A stretch of 64,000 nt of DNA from Ferrovibrio terrae (GCF_007197755.1 NZ_CP041636.1:3508001-3572000); one strand, 5' to 3'; positions 9,110-18,587 are shown, counted from the first letter of the stretch. Numbers and translations: made by a program. Notes: generated by a model from the letters alone, not told the origin.

Positions 9110-9912
9110 GCGACGTTCTTGCCAGGATCAACGCCGACAAGCGCGAGCATATCGCGCGCTGCAAGGCGGCCGTGCCTGCATCCGCCCTGGACCAGCAGGC
9201 GCGCGCTACGCCGGCGCCGCGCGGTTTCATCCGCGCCCTGCAAAGCGCAGTCGCGGCCGGCCGTTACGGCCTGATCGCTGAGATCAAGAAAGCTTCGCCG
9301 TCGAAGGGCCTGATCCGTGCCGATTTCGATCCCCCGGCCCTCGCCCGCGCCTATGCCGCCGGTGGCGCTGCCTGCCTGTCTGTCCTGACCGATGAGCCTT
9401 ACTTCCAGGGCCATGACGATTACCTGCGCGCCGTCCGCGCTGTGGTAAACCTGCCGATCATCCGCAAGGATTTCATGCTCGATCCCTATCAGGTGATCGA
9501 AGCGCGCGCGCTGGGCGCCGATTGTATCCTGTTGATCATGGCCTCCTTGGGCGATGCGCAGGCCGCTGAACTGGAAGCCGCCGCTCGCGACTACGGCCTC
9601 GACGTACTGGTGGAAGTGCATGACAGCGAAGAGCTGGATCGCGCGCTGAAGCTGAAAAGCCCACTGCTGGGCGTGAACAACCGCAATCTCAAGACCCTCA
9701 ATGTCGATATCGCCACCACGGAAGCGCTGGCGACCCGCGTGCCGGCCGGCAAGATGCTGGTCGCGGAATCCGGTCTCTACACCAAGGCCGATCTCGACCG
9801 CATGGCAAACTGCGGGGCGCGTTTCTTCCTGGTTGGCGAAAGCCTGATGCGCCAGCCCGATGTAGAGGCGGCCACCCGACTGCTGCTCACCGGCAAGGAA
9901 CTGGCGGCATGA
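9106..9912 (+). CDS. trpC: Indole-3-glycerol-phosphate synthase
   Basis: TrpC closes the indole ring of 1-(2-carboxyphenylamino)-1-deoxyribulose-5-phosphate. The 268-residue (beta/alpha)8 barrel contains the catalytic [13 protein letters not shown] strand, the [11 protein letters not shown] and [12 protein letters not shown] motifs, VNNRNLKTL and [11 protein letters not shown] with the phosphate-binding region. It is monofunctional, with no TrpF fusion. It overlaps both trpD (upstream) and moaC (downstream) by ATGA, so the five-gene row is very likely one operon with coupled translation. Confidence 0.96.
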   Translation: MSDVLARINADKREHIARCKAAVPASALDQQARATPAPRGFIRALQSAVAAGRYGLIAEIKKASPSKGLIRADFDPPALARAYAAGGAACLSVLTDEPYFQGHDDYLRAVRAVVNLPIIRKDFMLDPYQVIEARALGADCILLIMASLGDAQAAELEAAARDYGLDVLVEVHDSEELDRALKLKSPLLGVNNRNLKTLNVDIATTEALATRVPAGKMLVAESGLYTKADLDRMANCGARFFLVGESLMRQPDVEAATRLLLTGKELAA

Positions 9913-10391
9913 GCGGCCGTAAGCTCACACATCTGAATGACGCGGGCGAAGCCCATATGGTCGATGTCTCGGCCAAAGCCGAGACCGAGCGCGTGGCGAA
10001 AGCTGGCGCGCGCGTGCTGCTGCAGAAGTCCACGCTCGATCTGATCTTGTCGGGTCAGGCGGCCAAGGGCGATGTGCTGGCAACGGCACGCATTGCCGGC
10101 ATCATGGCCGCAAAGAAGACCTCCGATCTCATTCCGCTCTGCCATCCGCTGGCGCTGAGCCAGGTGACGGTGGAACTGATCCCCGATCCTGCAGGCAATG
10201 CGATCGACATCGTCGCGACCTGCAGGCTGAAGGGCCGCACTGGCGTGGAGATGGAAGCGCTGACCGCCGCCAGCGTTGCTGCCCTGACCATCTACGATAT
10301 GGTCAAGGCGGTGGATCGCGGCATGCAGATCACCGATATCCGGCTGCTGCACAAGTCGGGTGGCAAATCGGGCGATTTCAACGCATCATGA
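9909..10391 (+). CDS. moaC: Cyclic pyranopterin monophosphate synthase
   Basis: MoaC converts 3',8-cyclo-7,8-dihydroguanosine triphosphate to cyclic pyranopterin monophosphate in molybdenum cofactor synthesis. The 160-residue protein begins [16 protein letters not shown] and has the active-site [18 protein letters not shown] and [19 protein letters not shown] motifs. Placement of moaC-moeA behind trpC is a known alphaproteobacterial arrangement. It overlaps moeA by ATGA. Confidence 0.96.
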   Translation: MSGRKLTHLNDAGEAHMVDVSAKAETERVAKAGARVLLQKSTLDLILSGQAAKGDVLATARIAGIMAAKKTSDLIPLCHPLALSQVTVELIPDPAGNAIDIVATCRLKGRTGVEMEALTAASVAALTIYDMVKAVDRGMQITDIRLLHKSGGKSGDFNAS

Positions 10392-11596
10392 TCCCTGTTC
10401 GCGAGGCCCGCAGCCGCATTGTCGCCGCCCTGCCGCAGATGGCCGCAGAGACGGTGGCGGTGAGCGCGGCCTCCGGCCGGGTTCTCGCGCAGGACGTGGC
10501 CGCGCGTCGCACGCAGCCGCCCTTCGATGTCAGCGCCATGGACGGCTGGGCCTGCCGGCAGGCCGATCTCGGCAGCATTCCCGCCAAGCTCAAGCCCGTT
10601 GGCCATGCCGCTGCCGGCGGCCGGCATGACGGCACCGTCGGTACCGGCGAATGCGTGCGGATCTTCACCGGTGCGCCGCTGCCTGATGGCGCCGATGCCA
10701 TCGTTATCCAGGAAGACGCCGATCTCGCCGGCGATATTCTGACCGTGCGCGAAGCACCGAAGCCCGGCCAGTGGATCCGCAAGGCCGGTCTCGATTTTGC
10801 CGAAGGTCAGGTGCTGCTGTCTGCCGGTCGCCTGCTCGGCCCTGCTGACGTCGCGCTGGCCGCCGCGATGAACGTGCCGTGGCTGCAGGTGCGACGGCAA
10901 CCGCGCATCGCCGTGCTGGCCACCGGCGACGAACTGGCGCGCCCGGGCGAACCGATCGGCCCGAACCAGATCGTCAGCTCGAACAATATCGGACTCTGCG
11001 CGCTGGTCGAGGCGAATGGTGGTGTTGCTGTCGATCTCGGCATCGCACGCGATACCGAGACCGACCTGCGCGAAAAGGCCGCCGCGTCAGCCGGCTGCGA
11101 CCTGTTGCTCACGCTCGGCGGCGCCAGCGTCGGCGAGCATGACCTGATTCACAAGATTCTTGGCGGTGGCGGCAAGAGCATCGATTTCTGGAATATCGCG
11201 ATGCGGCCGGGCAAGCCGCTGATGTTTGGTCGCGTCTATCTCGGCAACGGCGCCTCCATTCCGCTGCTCGGCCTGCCGGGCAATCCGGTTTCGGCGCTGG
11301 TCTGCGGACACAATTTCCTGCTGCCGGCCATGCGCGCCATGCTGGGGCTCGATTGGGAAATCCGCTTCGAGACCGCGATCAGCAGCGCCGACCTGAGCGA
11401 GAATGACAAGCGCGAGGATTACCTGCGCGCCACGCTGCAGCGACAGGACGATGGCCAGCTGGTCGCGACGGCTTTCGGCAAGCAGGACAGTTCGATGCTG
11501 CGCCGCCTGAGCGATGCCGATTGCCTGATCGTGCGCCCGTCGCATGATCCTGCCATCAAGGCCGGCATGGCAGTTCCTATCCTGCGGCTGCGCTGA
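10388..11596 (+). CDS. moeA: Molybdopterin molybdenumtransferase
   Basis: MoeA inserts molybdate into adenylylated molybdopterin to form Moco. The 402-residue protein shows the N-terminal [12 protein letters not shown] motif, the MoaB/Mog-like fold with [21 protein letters not shown] and [11 protein letters not shown], then [10 protein letters not shown] and [11 protein letters not shown], and a C-terminal domain IV. In relatives lexA often follows; here the next gene, two bases away, is a metallo-beta-lactamase-fold hydrolase instead. Confidence 0.95.
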   Translation: MIPVREARSRIVAALPQMAAETVAVSAASGRVLAQDVAARRTQPPFDVSAMDGWACRQADLGSIPAKLKPVGHAAAGGRHDGTVGTGECVRIFTGAPLPDGADAIVIQEDADLAGDILTVREAPKPGQWIRKAGLDFAEGQVLLSAGRLLGPADVALAAAMNVPWLQVRRQPRIAVLATGDELARPGEPIGPNQIVSSNNIGLCALVEANGGVAVDLGIARDTETDLREKAAASAGCDLLLTLGGASVGEHDLIHKILGGGGKSIDFWNIAMRPGKPLMFGRVYLGNGASIPLLGLPGNPVSALVCGHNFLLPAMRAMLGLDWEIRFETAISSADLSENDKREDYLRATLQRQDDGQLVATAFGKQDSSMLRRLSDADCLIVRPSHDPAIKAGMAVPILRLR

Positions 11597-11598
11597 TC

Positions 11599-12477
11599 AT
11601 GCGCGTCACACTGCTTGGTACCGGCTGCCCTCAGGTTTCCACACGCCGCTATGGCCCGGCCTCTTTGCTGCGCACCGCGACGCGGCAGTTCCTGATCGAT
11701 TGCGGCTCCGGTGTGACGCAGCGCCTGCTGGCGGCGGGTACATCCGGCAAGCAGATCGATGCCGTGCTACTGACGCATCTGCATTCCGACCATATCGTCG
11801 ACCTGTTCCAGCTGATCATCTCGAGCTGGCATCAAGGCCGTGACCGGCCGCAGCACATCTTCGGTCCGGTCGGCACGCGGCAATATCTGAAAGGCCTGAT
11901 GGCCCTGTGGAAGCCCGAGTTAGATCAGCGCATCGCGCATGAAAAGCGGCCGTCCACCATCGCACTGGAACTTGAGGTCACGGAAGTAGAGCCCGGCCGG
12001 ATCATCCAGGATGGCGGCCTCTCGGTGATCGCCGTGCCGGTGCGGCACCAGCCGGTGAAAGCCGCCTTCGGCTATGTCTTCGCTGACAGCAAACACAAGG
12101 TGGCGTTCAGTGGTGATACGGCCTATTGCCCCGAACTGATCCAGGCAGCGAAAGACGCCGATGCCCTGGTGCATGAATGCTTCCTCCACCGCGAAATGCT
12201 GGCCCTGCCCGGCCGCTCGCCGGAGACGCTCGCCAATGTCGCCAGTTACCACACGCTGTCGACCGAGGTCGGCAAAGTGGCCGGGCAGGCGCATGCTGCC
12301 TGCCTGATCCTCAACCATTTCGTGCCGGTCGAGTTCGATCCTGCCGCGCTCATGTCCGAGGTCCGTGCCGACTATGCCGGCCCGGTGCTCGTCGGCGAGG
12401 ACCTGATGGAATTCGACGCTGCCACTCGTGTGGTCAGCCACGCCAACGGAAGCATTGCCCTGCCCCTCGCCACCTGA
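11599..12477 (+). CDS. Metallo-beta-lactamase-fold hydrolase (RNase Z-like)
   Basis: A 292-residue cytoplasmic protein with the dinuclear-zinc motif LTHLHSDHIVDLF (about residues 57-69), AFSGDTAYCPEL with a metal-ligand Asp, and LNHFVPVEF near the end. The start LLGTGCPQVSTRRYGPA resembles the ElaC/RNase Z and arylsulfatase branch of the superfamily. The typical tRNA-binding exosite of RNase Z was not identified, so a tRNA 3'-end role is uncertain and a small-molecule esterase is equally possible. It follows moeA by two bases and is probably in the same transcript. Confidence 0.85.
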   Translation: MRVTLLGTGCPQVSTRRYGPASLLRTATRQFLIDCGSGVTQRLLAAGTSGKQIDAVLLTHLHSDHIVDLFQLIISSWHQGRDRPQHIFGPVGTRQYLKGLMALWKPELDQRIAHEKRPSTIALELEVTEVEPGRIIQDGGLSVIAVPVRHQPVKAAFGYVFADSKHKVAFSGDTAYCPELIQAAKDADALVHECFLHREMLALPGRSPETLANVASYHTLSTEVGKVAGQAHAACLILNHFVPVEFDPAALMSEVRADYAGPVLVGEDLMEFDAATRVVSHANGSIALPLAT

Positions 12478-12531
12478 TCAAATAGCCGGGCCGCCCGAGG
12501 AATAACCCGAGACAAAAACCACGAGGCCGTA

Positions 12532-13761
12532 ATGCCCGTCGCCTGGCGCATCCTGTTCTGCGCCTGCCTCAGTTATACGATCAGCCAGTTCTACCGCTCG
12601 GCCAACGCCGTGATCGGGCCAGACCTGATGGTCGAGCTGGCGCTGACGCCGGAAGACCTCGGCATCCTGACCGGCGCTTTCTTCCTCACCTTCTCGATCA
12701 GCCAGTTTCCCGTCGGCATCGCGCTCGATCGCTGGGGACCGCGCCGCACCATCCTGGTTACGCTGGTGATCGCCCTGATCGGTGCATTGGCTTTCGCCTT
12801 CGGTCGCAACCTCACGGAACTGACTCTGGCGCGTATCGTGCTGGGCTTTGGCTGTGCCGCGCTGCTGACCGGCCCGATGGTGCTGTTTTCGCGCTGGTTC
12901 CCGCCGGATCGCTTCGCCACCATGTCCAGCATCCTGATTGCAGTCGGGAATATTGGTGTTATCGCCTCCACTGCCCCGCTGGCCTGGCTTGCAGAGGCTT
13001 ATGGCTGGCGCTCGGCTTTCTTTATCACGGCGGCGATTACCGTCTGCCTGATTGCCCTGTCCTTCTGGGCCATCGAAGATCATCCCGATCCGGCCAAGGC
13101 GCGCAGCGGCGCCAATGAAAGCCTGGCAGAAACCCTGCGTGGCATCGGTGCCGTGATCCGCCACCCTGCTTTCCCGAACCTGTTCGTCATCATCGCCTCA
13201 GCCTATGCCACTTTCATCACCATCATCGGCCTGTGGGGTGGCCCCTATCTGCATGATGTCCATGGCATGGATGCGGCCGCGCGCGGCAATGTGCTGATCT
13301 TCATGGCCGCAGGCGCGGCTGCTGGTTATTTCATCTGGGGTCCGCTGGATCGCGTGTTCAACACGCGCAAATGGCTGCTGGCCGTCGGGTTGGGCAGCCA
13401 GCTCGCCTGCCTGCTGGTGATCATCCTGGTGCCGGGCCTGAGCGTGTTCGTGATCACCGCGCTGTTCTGCTTCATGGGCGTGATGAACGGCTGCATCGTG
13501 ATGATCTTTGCGCATGCACGCTCGGTCTTCCCGGCTGCGCTGATCGGTCGCGGTATCACAACGCTGAACATCGGCACCATGGGCGGCGGTGCCTTCCAGC
13601 AGTTCCTCACCGGCTGGCTGATGGGCCGCATGGCGCCGAAAGGCACCGTGCCGACCGAACTGGATTACCGCATCATCTTCGGTGTGCAGTTCACCATCCT
13701 GCTCGCGGCGCTGCTGTTCTATCTGCGTACGCCGGATGCCAAACCGCATGAAGCGGCATGA
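12532..13761 (+). CDS. MFS transporter
   Basis: A 409-residue inner-membrane permease with about twelve hydrophobic segments in two halves. The major facilitator motif GIALDRWGPRRTI lies between TM2 and TM3, and NVLIFMAAGAAAGYFIWG starts the second half. The family moves small solutes by proton coupling; the substrate cannot be read from the sequence. Its stop overlaps the start of the ureidoglycolate-lyase-like gene by ATGA, which in turn overlaps the ligase gene, so the three probably handle one compound. A carboxylate is an inference from the ligase. Confidence 0.88.
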   Translation: MPVAWRILFCACLSYTISQFYRSANAVIGPDLMVELALTPEDLGILTGAFFLTFSISQFPVGIALDRWGPRRTILVTLVIALIGALAFAFGRNLTELTLARIVLGFGCAALLTGPMVLFSRWFPPDRFATMSSILIAVGNIGVIASTAPLAWLAEAYGWRSAFFITAAITVCLIALSFWAIEDHPDPAKARSGANESLAETLRGIGAVIRHPAFPNLFVIIASAYATFITIIGLWGGPYLHDVHGMDAAARGNVLIFMAAGAAAGYFIWGPLDRVFNTRKWLLAVGLGSQLACLLVIILVPGLSVFVITALFCFMGVMNGCIVMIFAHARSVFPAALIGRGITTLNIGTMGGGAFQQFLTGWLMGRMAPKGTVPTELDYRIIFGVQFTILLAALLFYLRTPDAKPHEAA

Positions 13762-14291
13762 CGGCCGGACAGCCCCTTCGTATTGAGCCGATCAGCGAGG
13801 CAGCTGTAACCCCTTTCGGCTGGATGCTGGGCAAACCGCTGCCGTCCGCGACTGACGCCACGGCCTTTGCCAGCCCGGCCTCAGATTTCTGGCACGAGCA
13901 TGTCTTCAACGCCGGCGATGGCGGCGAGCCCGAAATTCTGTGGGTGACATACCGGTCCGACGACCCGGCCGTGACCCGACTGGAGGTTCATCACCTGACG
14001 CAGCAGGCTGTGGTTCCGGTTATCGGCAGCATCGTGCAAATTGTGGCCGCCAGCGACGCAGCGGGTGAACCCGACCTCAGCACTGTGCGCGCCTTTACCA
14101 TCACCCCCGGGCAGGGCCTCTGCATGCGGCCCGGCATCTGGCATGCTACGCGGTCCGTGGGTGGGGAATCCACCTGCCTGATGCTGACACGAGGATCCAC
14201 CACGATTGATCTGGTGCGCCATCTCAACCAGGGTGCTGCGGTCGAAGAGTCCCGCATGACTGATATCCCCCAATTGCACCTGGAGCGGTGA
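13758..14291 (+). CDS. Ureidoglycolate lyase (AllA)-family protein
   Basis: A 177-residue cupin-like protein. EPISEAAVTPFGWMLGKP at the start, RLEVHHLTQQAVVPV in the middle, and TPGQGLCMRPGIWHATRSVG match the layout of ureidoglycolate lyases, which split ureidoglycolate to glyoxylate and urea in allantoin catabolism. No other purine-catabolic gene is nearby, and the gene is sandwiched by overlap between a transporter and an acyl-CoA-synthetase-like ligase. The true substrate may therefore differ from ureidoglycolate. Confidence 0.75.
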   Translation: MTAGQPLRIEPISEAAVTPFGWMLGKPLPSATDATAFASPASDFWHEHVFNAGDGGEPEILWVTYRSDDPAVTRLEVHHLTQQAVVPVIGSIVQIVAASDAAGEPDLSTVRAFTITPGQGLCMRPGIWHATRSVGGESTCLMLTRGSTTIDLVRHLNQGAAVEESRMTDIPQLHLER

Positions 14292-15817
14292 TGACCGAGC
14301 CCGCGCCGTCCCGCTTCAATCTCGCGCGCTATTGCCTGGCGGAGAATGCTCGGCTGCGGCCGGACAAGACCGCGATGATCCTGGTCGGGGCGGATACCGA
14401 AGTCCGCATGAGCTTTGCCGAGGCCGATCTTGCCATTCGACGGCTGGCCGCCGGTTTGCAGAGCCTGGGCATGCCCCCGCAGAGCCGCATCATGATCCGC
14501 ATGGCCAATGATGCGGATTACGCGCTCACCTATTTCGCCACTATGGCGGCCGGCTATGTCGCGTTGCCGTCCAGCGCGCAACTGACCGCCAGCGAAGCCG
14601 CCTACCTGCTGGAGAATTCCGGCGCTGCCGCCGTCGCTGCCAGTGCTGAACTGGCGACAGACCTGAGTCTCCCCTCCGGCGTACTGCTGCTCGATCCGGC
14701 CAGGCTGCAACAGCTCAAGCAGTTCGCGCCACTGCCTGACTTCGCCGATACCGCGGCCGACGATCCGGCCTATCTGGTCTATACCTCGGGCACCACCGGA
14801 CGCCCCAAAGGCGTGCTACATGCGCACCGCGCGGCCTGGGGTCGACGTCCGATGCATCAGGGCTGGCTCGGCCTGCGCGACAGCGACGTGATGCTGCATG
14901 CCGGCGCCTTCAACTGGACATACACGCTGGGTGTCGGCATGGTCGATCCTTGGGCGGTCGGCGCCACGACCGTGCTGTATAACGGGCCGCGCGATATCCA
15001 GGTCTGGCCGCAACTGCTGGCGCGCTACCGCGCCACGATCTTTGCGGCCGTGCCGACGCTGTATCGCCAGATCCTGAAATACTGCGATCTCGACGCTTAC
15101 GACCTCTCGGCGCTGCGGCACGGCGCGACGGCGGGCGAAGCACTGCCGCCTGCGCTGCTGCAGGAATGGCAGGACCGCACCGGCAAGCCGATGTATGAGG
15201 CGCTCGGCATGTCGGAAATCTCCACCTACATCTCGACCGGCCCCGGCATGACGATCAAGCCGGGCAGCCCGGGTAAGCCGCAACCCGGCCGCCGCATCGC
15301 CATCCTGTCGCCAGACACCGACAGCACCACACCGCTGCCGCAGGGCGAAACCGGCTTGCTGGCGGTGCATCGCAGCGATCCGTCGATGATGCTCGGCTAC
15401 TGGCACCGCCCCGAGGAAGAGGCGCTGGTCTATCGCGGCGACTGGTTTTGCGGGGGCGATCTCGCCAGCCTTGATGCCGATGGCTATGTCTGGCATCACG
15501 GCCGCAACGACGACGTGATGAATGCCATGGGCTATCGCGTCTCCCCGGTCGAGGTCGAGATGGCGATGGCAGACCACCCGGCGATTGCCGAAGTCGCCGT
15601 GACCGAGATCAGGGTGCGCGCTGATGTTTCCGTCGTTGCCGCCTTCATCGTGCTGCGCGAAGGCATGACCGCCGAGCCGGTCGAACTCGGCCGGTTCGCC
15701 GAGAGTCGACTGGCGGCCTACAAATGCCCGCGCGAATGGCGCTTCGTCACCAACCTGCCCCGCACCGCCAATGGCAAGGTGCAGCGCAAGAAACTGGCTG
15801 ACATCAGTCCGAAATAA
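14288..15817 (+). CDS. AMP-dependent acyl-CoA synthetase / ligase
   Basis: A 509-residue adenylate-forming enzyme, expected to activate a carboxylic acid with ATP and join it to coenzyme A. Seen are the P-loop-like YLVYTSGTTGRPKGVLHAHR (about residues 163-182), YEALGMSEISTYISTGPG (the A5 region), GDWFCGGDLASLDADGY (A7) and HHGRNDDVMNAMGYRVSPVE (A8), plus the C-terminal catalytic lysine in RTANGKVQRKKL (A10). The pattern is nearest the benzoate/short-chain acyl-CoA ligase branch, but specificity is unknown. It overlaps the AllA-like gene by ATGA. Confidence 0.9.
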   Translation: MMTEPAPSRFNLARYCLAENARLRPDKTAMILVGADTEVRMSFAEADLAIRRLAAGLQSLGMPPQSRIMIRMANDADYALTYFATMAAGYVALPSSAQLTASEAAYLLENSGAAAVAASAELATDLSLPSGVLLLDPARLQQLKQFAPLPDFADTAADDPAYLVYTSGTTGRPKGVLHAHRAAWGRRPMHQGWLGLRDSDVMLHAGAFNWTYTLGVGMVDPWAVGATTVLYNGPRDIQVWPQLLARYRATIFAAVPTLYRQILKYCDLDAYDLSALRHGATAGEALPPALLQEWQDRTGKPMYEALGMSEISTYISTGPGMTIKPGSPGKPQPGRRIAILSPDTDSTTPLPQGETGLLAVHRSDPSMMLGYWHRPEEEALVYRGDWFCGGDLASLDADGYVWHHGRNDDVMNAMGYRVSPVEVEMAMADHPAIAEVAVTEIRVRADVSVVAAFIVLREGMTAEPVELGRFAESRLAAYKCPREWRFVTNLPRTANGKVQRKKLADISPK

Positions 15818-15869
15818 TGTGGCATCGGCCTTGCAATTTACCCATCAGAGCAATCGATGGGGTTTTGTC

Positions 15870-16547
15870 ATGGGTACCATTGCCACCGCATCCGCCAAGG
15901 CCGTTTTCGGCGATCTGATGACCGCGCATCAGACACTGGCCAGCAACACGCCGGCCAAGGTCGCTGCTGCAAAATTCGCGGATTACCTTGAAGAAAAGCA
16001 GTCGGCCAACCGCCTGCCGAGCGTGTCGCCCGGCCAGCATCCGAGCCCTGAACTGCTTGGCAAGGTGCTGTTCGGCACTGCCTGGGACGCCGATACCAAG
16101 ACCATCCGGCTCGACAAAATTGCCGCCGATATCCAGAAGCGCACGGCAGAATTTGCCGGGCAGTTCAAACAGGCCCTGGCCAGCCACGGCATCGATCCCA
16201 ACATTCCGGTGGAACTGAGCACCGGCGGCGATGGCCGCATCATCGTCGACAACGGCCATCCCAACGCGGAAGAAATCAGCAAGCTGTTCGCCGCTGATCC
16301 CCAGCTGGCGCAGACCTATCGCGACGTGGCCGCCAGCAATGATCACCTGACCCTGATGCAGGCCGGTGCGGCCTATGTGAAGGACTGGAATGCCGCCAAG
16401 ACCGATGGCGAGCGCACGGCACTGTGGAACCGCTACAGCACGCTGATGGACAAGATGATCAGCATGTTCAGCAGTCGCATGACCTTCGGCCCCAGCACCG
16501 TCGTGGCCGAAAGCCAGCAGATGCTGCGCCGGATGGGCATATCGTAA
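15870..16547 (+). CDS. Hypothetical protein (225 aa)
   Basis: No family was recognised. The protein starts MGTIATASAKAVFGDLM, has no signal peptide or membrane helix, and is rich in Ala and short amphipathic helices, with a central Gly/Asp segment (ELSTGGDGRIIVDNGHP, about residues 115-131). The ATG at 15870 was chosen because GATGGGG precedes it; the longer open frame would run inside the ligase gene. It lies 52 bases after the ligase stop and ends 3 bases from the convergent SDR gene. It may be cotranscribed with the ligase unit, but its role is unknown. Confidence 0.75.
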   Translation: MGTIATASAKAVFGDLMTAHQTLASNTPAKVAAAKFADYLEEKQSANRLPSVSPGQHPSPELLGKVLFGTAWDADTKTIRLDKIAADIQKRTAEFAGQFKQALASHGIDPNIPVELSTGGDGRIIVDNGHPNAEEISKLFAADPQLAQTYRDVAASNDHLTLMQAGAAYVKDWNAAKTDGERTALWNRYSTLMDKMISMFSSRMTFGPSTVVAESQQMLRRMGIS

Positions 16548-16550
16548 GGC

Positions 16551-17312
16551 TTACGTTATCGACAGCCCGTCATCGGCGGCAATGATCGCGCCGTTGATGA
16601 AGCGCGCCTCGCCCGAGGCCAGCAGCAGGATCAGCCCGTCGAGGTCCTTCACATCGCCGACACGTCGGCGCGGCAGCATCTCGATCAGCTTCTGGCCCCC
16701 CGGCGTGGCCCAGTAGTCGCGGTTGATCTCGGTCTCGATATAACCGGGGCAGATCGCCGAGGTGTTGATCCCGTAGCGCGCCCATTCCAGCGCCATGGCC
16801 TTGGTCATATGCACCACGGCCGCCTTCGACATGCAGTAGACCGACAGCTGTCCCAGCACGCGCATGCCGGCGACAGATGCAATGTTGATGATACGGCCCT
16901 CGACCTTGCGGTCGATCATATCCTTCGCCGCCGCCTGGGCGACGAAGAAAGCGCCCTTGGTGTTGGTGTTCATATTAAAATCGTAGTCGTCCGGCGTGAC
17001 ATCGATGATACGGCCCTGCTTGCTGACGCCGGAATTGTTGATCAGGATATCGGTGCCGCCGAGCTTCTGCCGCACCTCGGCGAAAGCCGCCTGGATATTG
17101 TCGTAGTCATTCACATCCAGTTTCACGGTGATCGCCGTGCCGCCGGAAGCCGCAATCCGGTCGGCCAGGGACTGCAACCGGTCGGTCCGGCGGGCCGCCA
17201 AAGCGACGCTTGCCCCGGCCTCGCTCAGGATCTCGGCAAACCGTTCGCCCAGGCCGCTGCTGGCCCCGGTCACCACCGCCACTTTGCCCTTCAGACTGAT
17301 CCCGCTAGCCAT
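16551..17312 (-). CDS. SDR-family oxidoreductase
   Basis: A 253-residue classical short-chain dehydrogenase/reductase. It has the cofactor loop VVTGASSGLGERFAE, the NNSG motif (ILINNSGVSKQG), the catalytic Ser region INIASVAGM and the YCMSKAA active-site Tyr-Lys pair. AARRTDRLQSL after strand 2 suggests NADP(H) preference. The start at 17312 has a clear GGGAGG eight bases upstream; the longer frame to 17357 has none. The substrate is unknown. It is divergent from the DsbA-like gene. Confidence 0.92.
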   Translation of the reverse strand: MASGISLKGKVAVVTGASSGLGERFAEILSEAGASVALAARRTDRLQSLADRIAASGGTAITVKLDVNDYDNIQAAFAEVRQKLGGTDILINNSGVSKQGRIIDVTPDDYDFNMNTNTKGAFFVAQAAAKDMIDRKVEGRIINIASVAGMRVLGQLSVYCMSKAAVVHMTKAMALEWARYGINTSAICPGYIETEINRDYWATPGGQKLIEMLPRRRVGDVKDLDGLILLLASGEARFINGAIIAADDGLSIT

Positions 17313-17409
17313 CGAATCCTCCCAAGTTTTCCATTGCTTGAATGCTGGGCGGGCCACTGCCTTCGGTCAAGGGCTGGCCGGATCACCCGAGCTGCGCTAC
17401 CGTAACGGC

Positions 17410-18051
17410 ATGCGCATAGAAATTGTCTCCGACGTCATCTGCCCCTGGTGTTTCATCGGCAAGCGCCGCCTGGAACAGGCCATGGCGCAACGCCCGAACA
17501 TCACTTTCGAGATCGGCTGGCGGCCATTCCAGCTCAATCCGGATATGCCGCGCGAGGGCGCCGACCGCAAAAGCTATCTCGAAGCCAAGTTTGGCGGGCC
17601 GGAACGGGCCAAACAGATTTATGCCCGCGTCACTGCCGAAGGCGCCAAGGAAGGCATTGCCTTCAATTTCGACGGTATCAAGCGCACGCCCAACACCCTG
17701 GCCGCCCATAGCCTGCTGCGCTGGGCGCTGAAGGCCGGTGTTCAGACCGAACTCAAAGAGCGCCTGTTCAACTTCTATTTCATCCAGGGCCGGGATATCG
17801 GCGACCATCAGGTGCTGGCCGATGCGGCAAATCTTGAAGGCATGGATGGCGCGCTGGTGAAGCAGCTGCTGGATGAAGGCCGCGATGCCGAGGTCGTCCA
17901 GTCGGAGGACATGACGGCGCGCGAACTCGGCATTACCGGTGTGCCCTTCTTCATCTTTGAGGGTAAATACGGCGTCTCCGGCGCGCAGCCGCCGGAAGCA
18001 CTGCTGCAGGTGATCGACAAGGTCGCCGCCGAGCCCGCGGACGAGGCCTGA
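17410..18051 (+). CDS. DsbA/FrnE-family thioredoxin-fold oxidoreductase
   Basis: A 213-residue cytoplasmic thioredoxin-fold protein with inserted helical domain. The redox motif is CPWC (ICPWCFIGKRRLEQAM, residues ~12-27), followed by GWRPFQLNP and, near the end, LGITGVPFFIFEGKYGVSGAQ with the cis-Pro of the fold. This is the FrnE/2-hydroxychromene-2-carboxylate isomerase-like branch, whose members act as disulfide oxidoreductases or isomerases. No signal peptide is present. The ATG at 17410 gives the normal family start. A PAS gene follows after two bases. Confidence 0.9.
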   Translation: MRIEIVSDVICPWCFIGKRRLEQAMAQRPNITFEIGWRPFQLNPDMPREGADRKSYLEAKFGGPERAKQIYARVTAEGAKEGIAFNFDGIKRTPNTLAAHSLLRWALKAGVQTELKERLFNFYFIQGRDIGDHQVLADAANLEGMDGALVKQLLDEGRDAEVVQSEDMTARELGITGVPFFIFEGKYGVSGAQPPEALLQVIDKVAAEPADEA

Positions 18052-18053
18052 CC

Positions 18054-18581
18054 GTGGAACTGACTGGCCCCCAGAGCGCGACCACGCAGGGCGGCCAACC
18101 CAGCATCGAATTCATCACCGACCCGGGCCGCATCAGGGATGCCAATGTCAGGCAGTTCCTGGAGCTATGGCAAGCCGCCCATGTCGATGGCCGCGCACCG
18201 GGCAAGTCTTTCCTCGATCCGCTGCGCCTGCGCTTTCTGCTCGGCTCGCTGTCGCTGCTCGAGGTCGAACACGATCCGCTAAGGTTCCGGTATCGCCTGG
18301 TCGGCACCGATATCGTGCAGCGTCTTGGCCATGAACTGACCGGGAAATTCATGGAGCAGCATCCTGATGCCGCCCTGCGTCCCTTCCTAATCAAGGGCGC
18401 CACCATGGTCCATCACGCCGCCATGCCGATCTACGGTCATGCAAAGGCGCGCACGCTCGGTCAGGACTGGCTGCTGGAAGTGGTGGCGGTGCCGCTGCTT
18501 GGGCCCGATGGCGAAGTGGCCTTTATCGGCTCCGGCCAGAGCTTTCCGCCCGGCAAGTTTGAGCTGTCCGGCCGCGCCTGA
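18054..18581 (+). CDS. PAS_5-type PAS domain protein (175 aa)
   Basis: A stand-alone sensory-type domain of the kind often annotated as PAS_5 in alphaproteobacteria. The core is LEVEHDPLRFRYRLVGTDIV followed by QRLGHELTGKFMEQHP (about residues 64-100), with a closing strand LLEVVAVPLLGPDGEVAFIG. No output domain is attached. The start is GTG, two bases after the DsbA-like stop. A paralogue with the same PLRFRYRL-GT-IVQR signature is encoded at 44911-45348. Ligand and partner are unknown. Confidence 0.82.
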   Translation: MELTGPQSATTQGGQPSIEFITDPGRIRDANVRQFLELWQAAHVDGRAPGKSFLDPLRLRFLLGSLSLLEVEHDPLRFRYRLVGTDIVQRLGHELTGKFMEQHPDAALRPFLIKGATMVHHAAMPIYGHAKARTLGQDWLLEVVAVPLLGPDGEVAFIGSGQSFPPGKFELSGRA

Positions 18582-18587
18582 ACGGCG

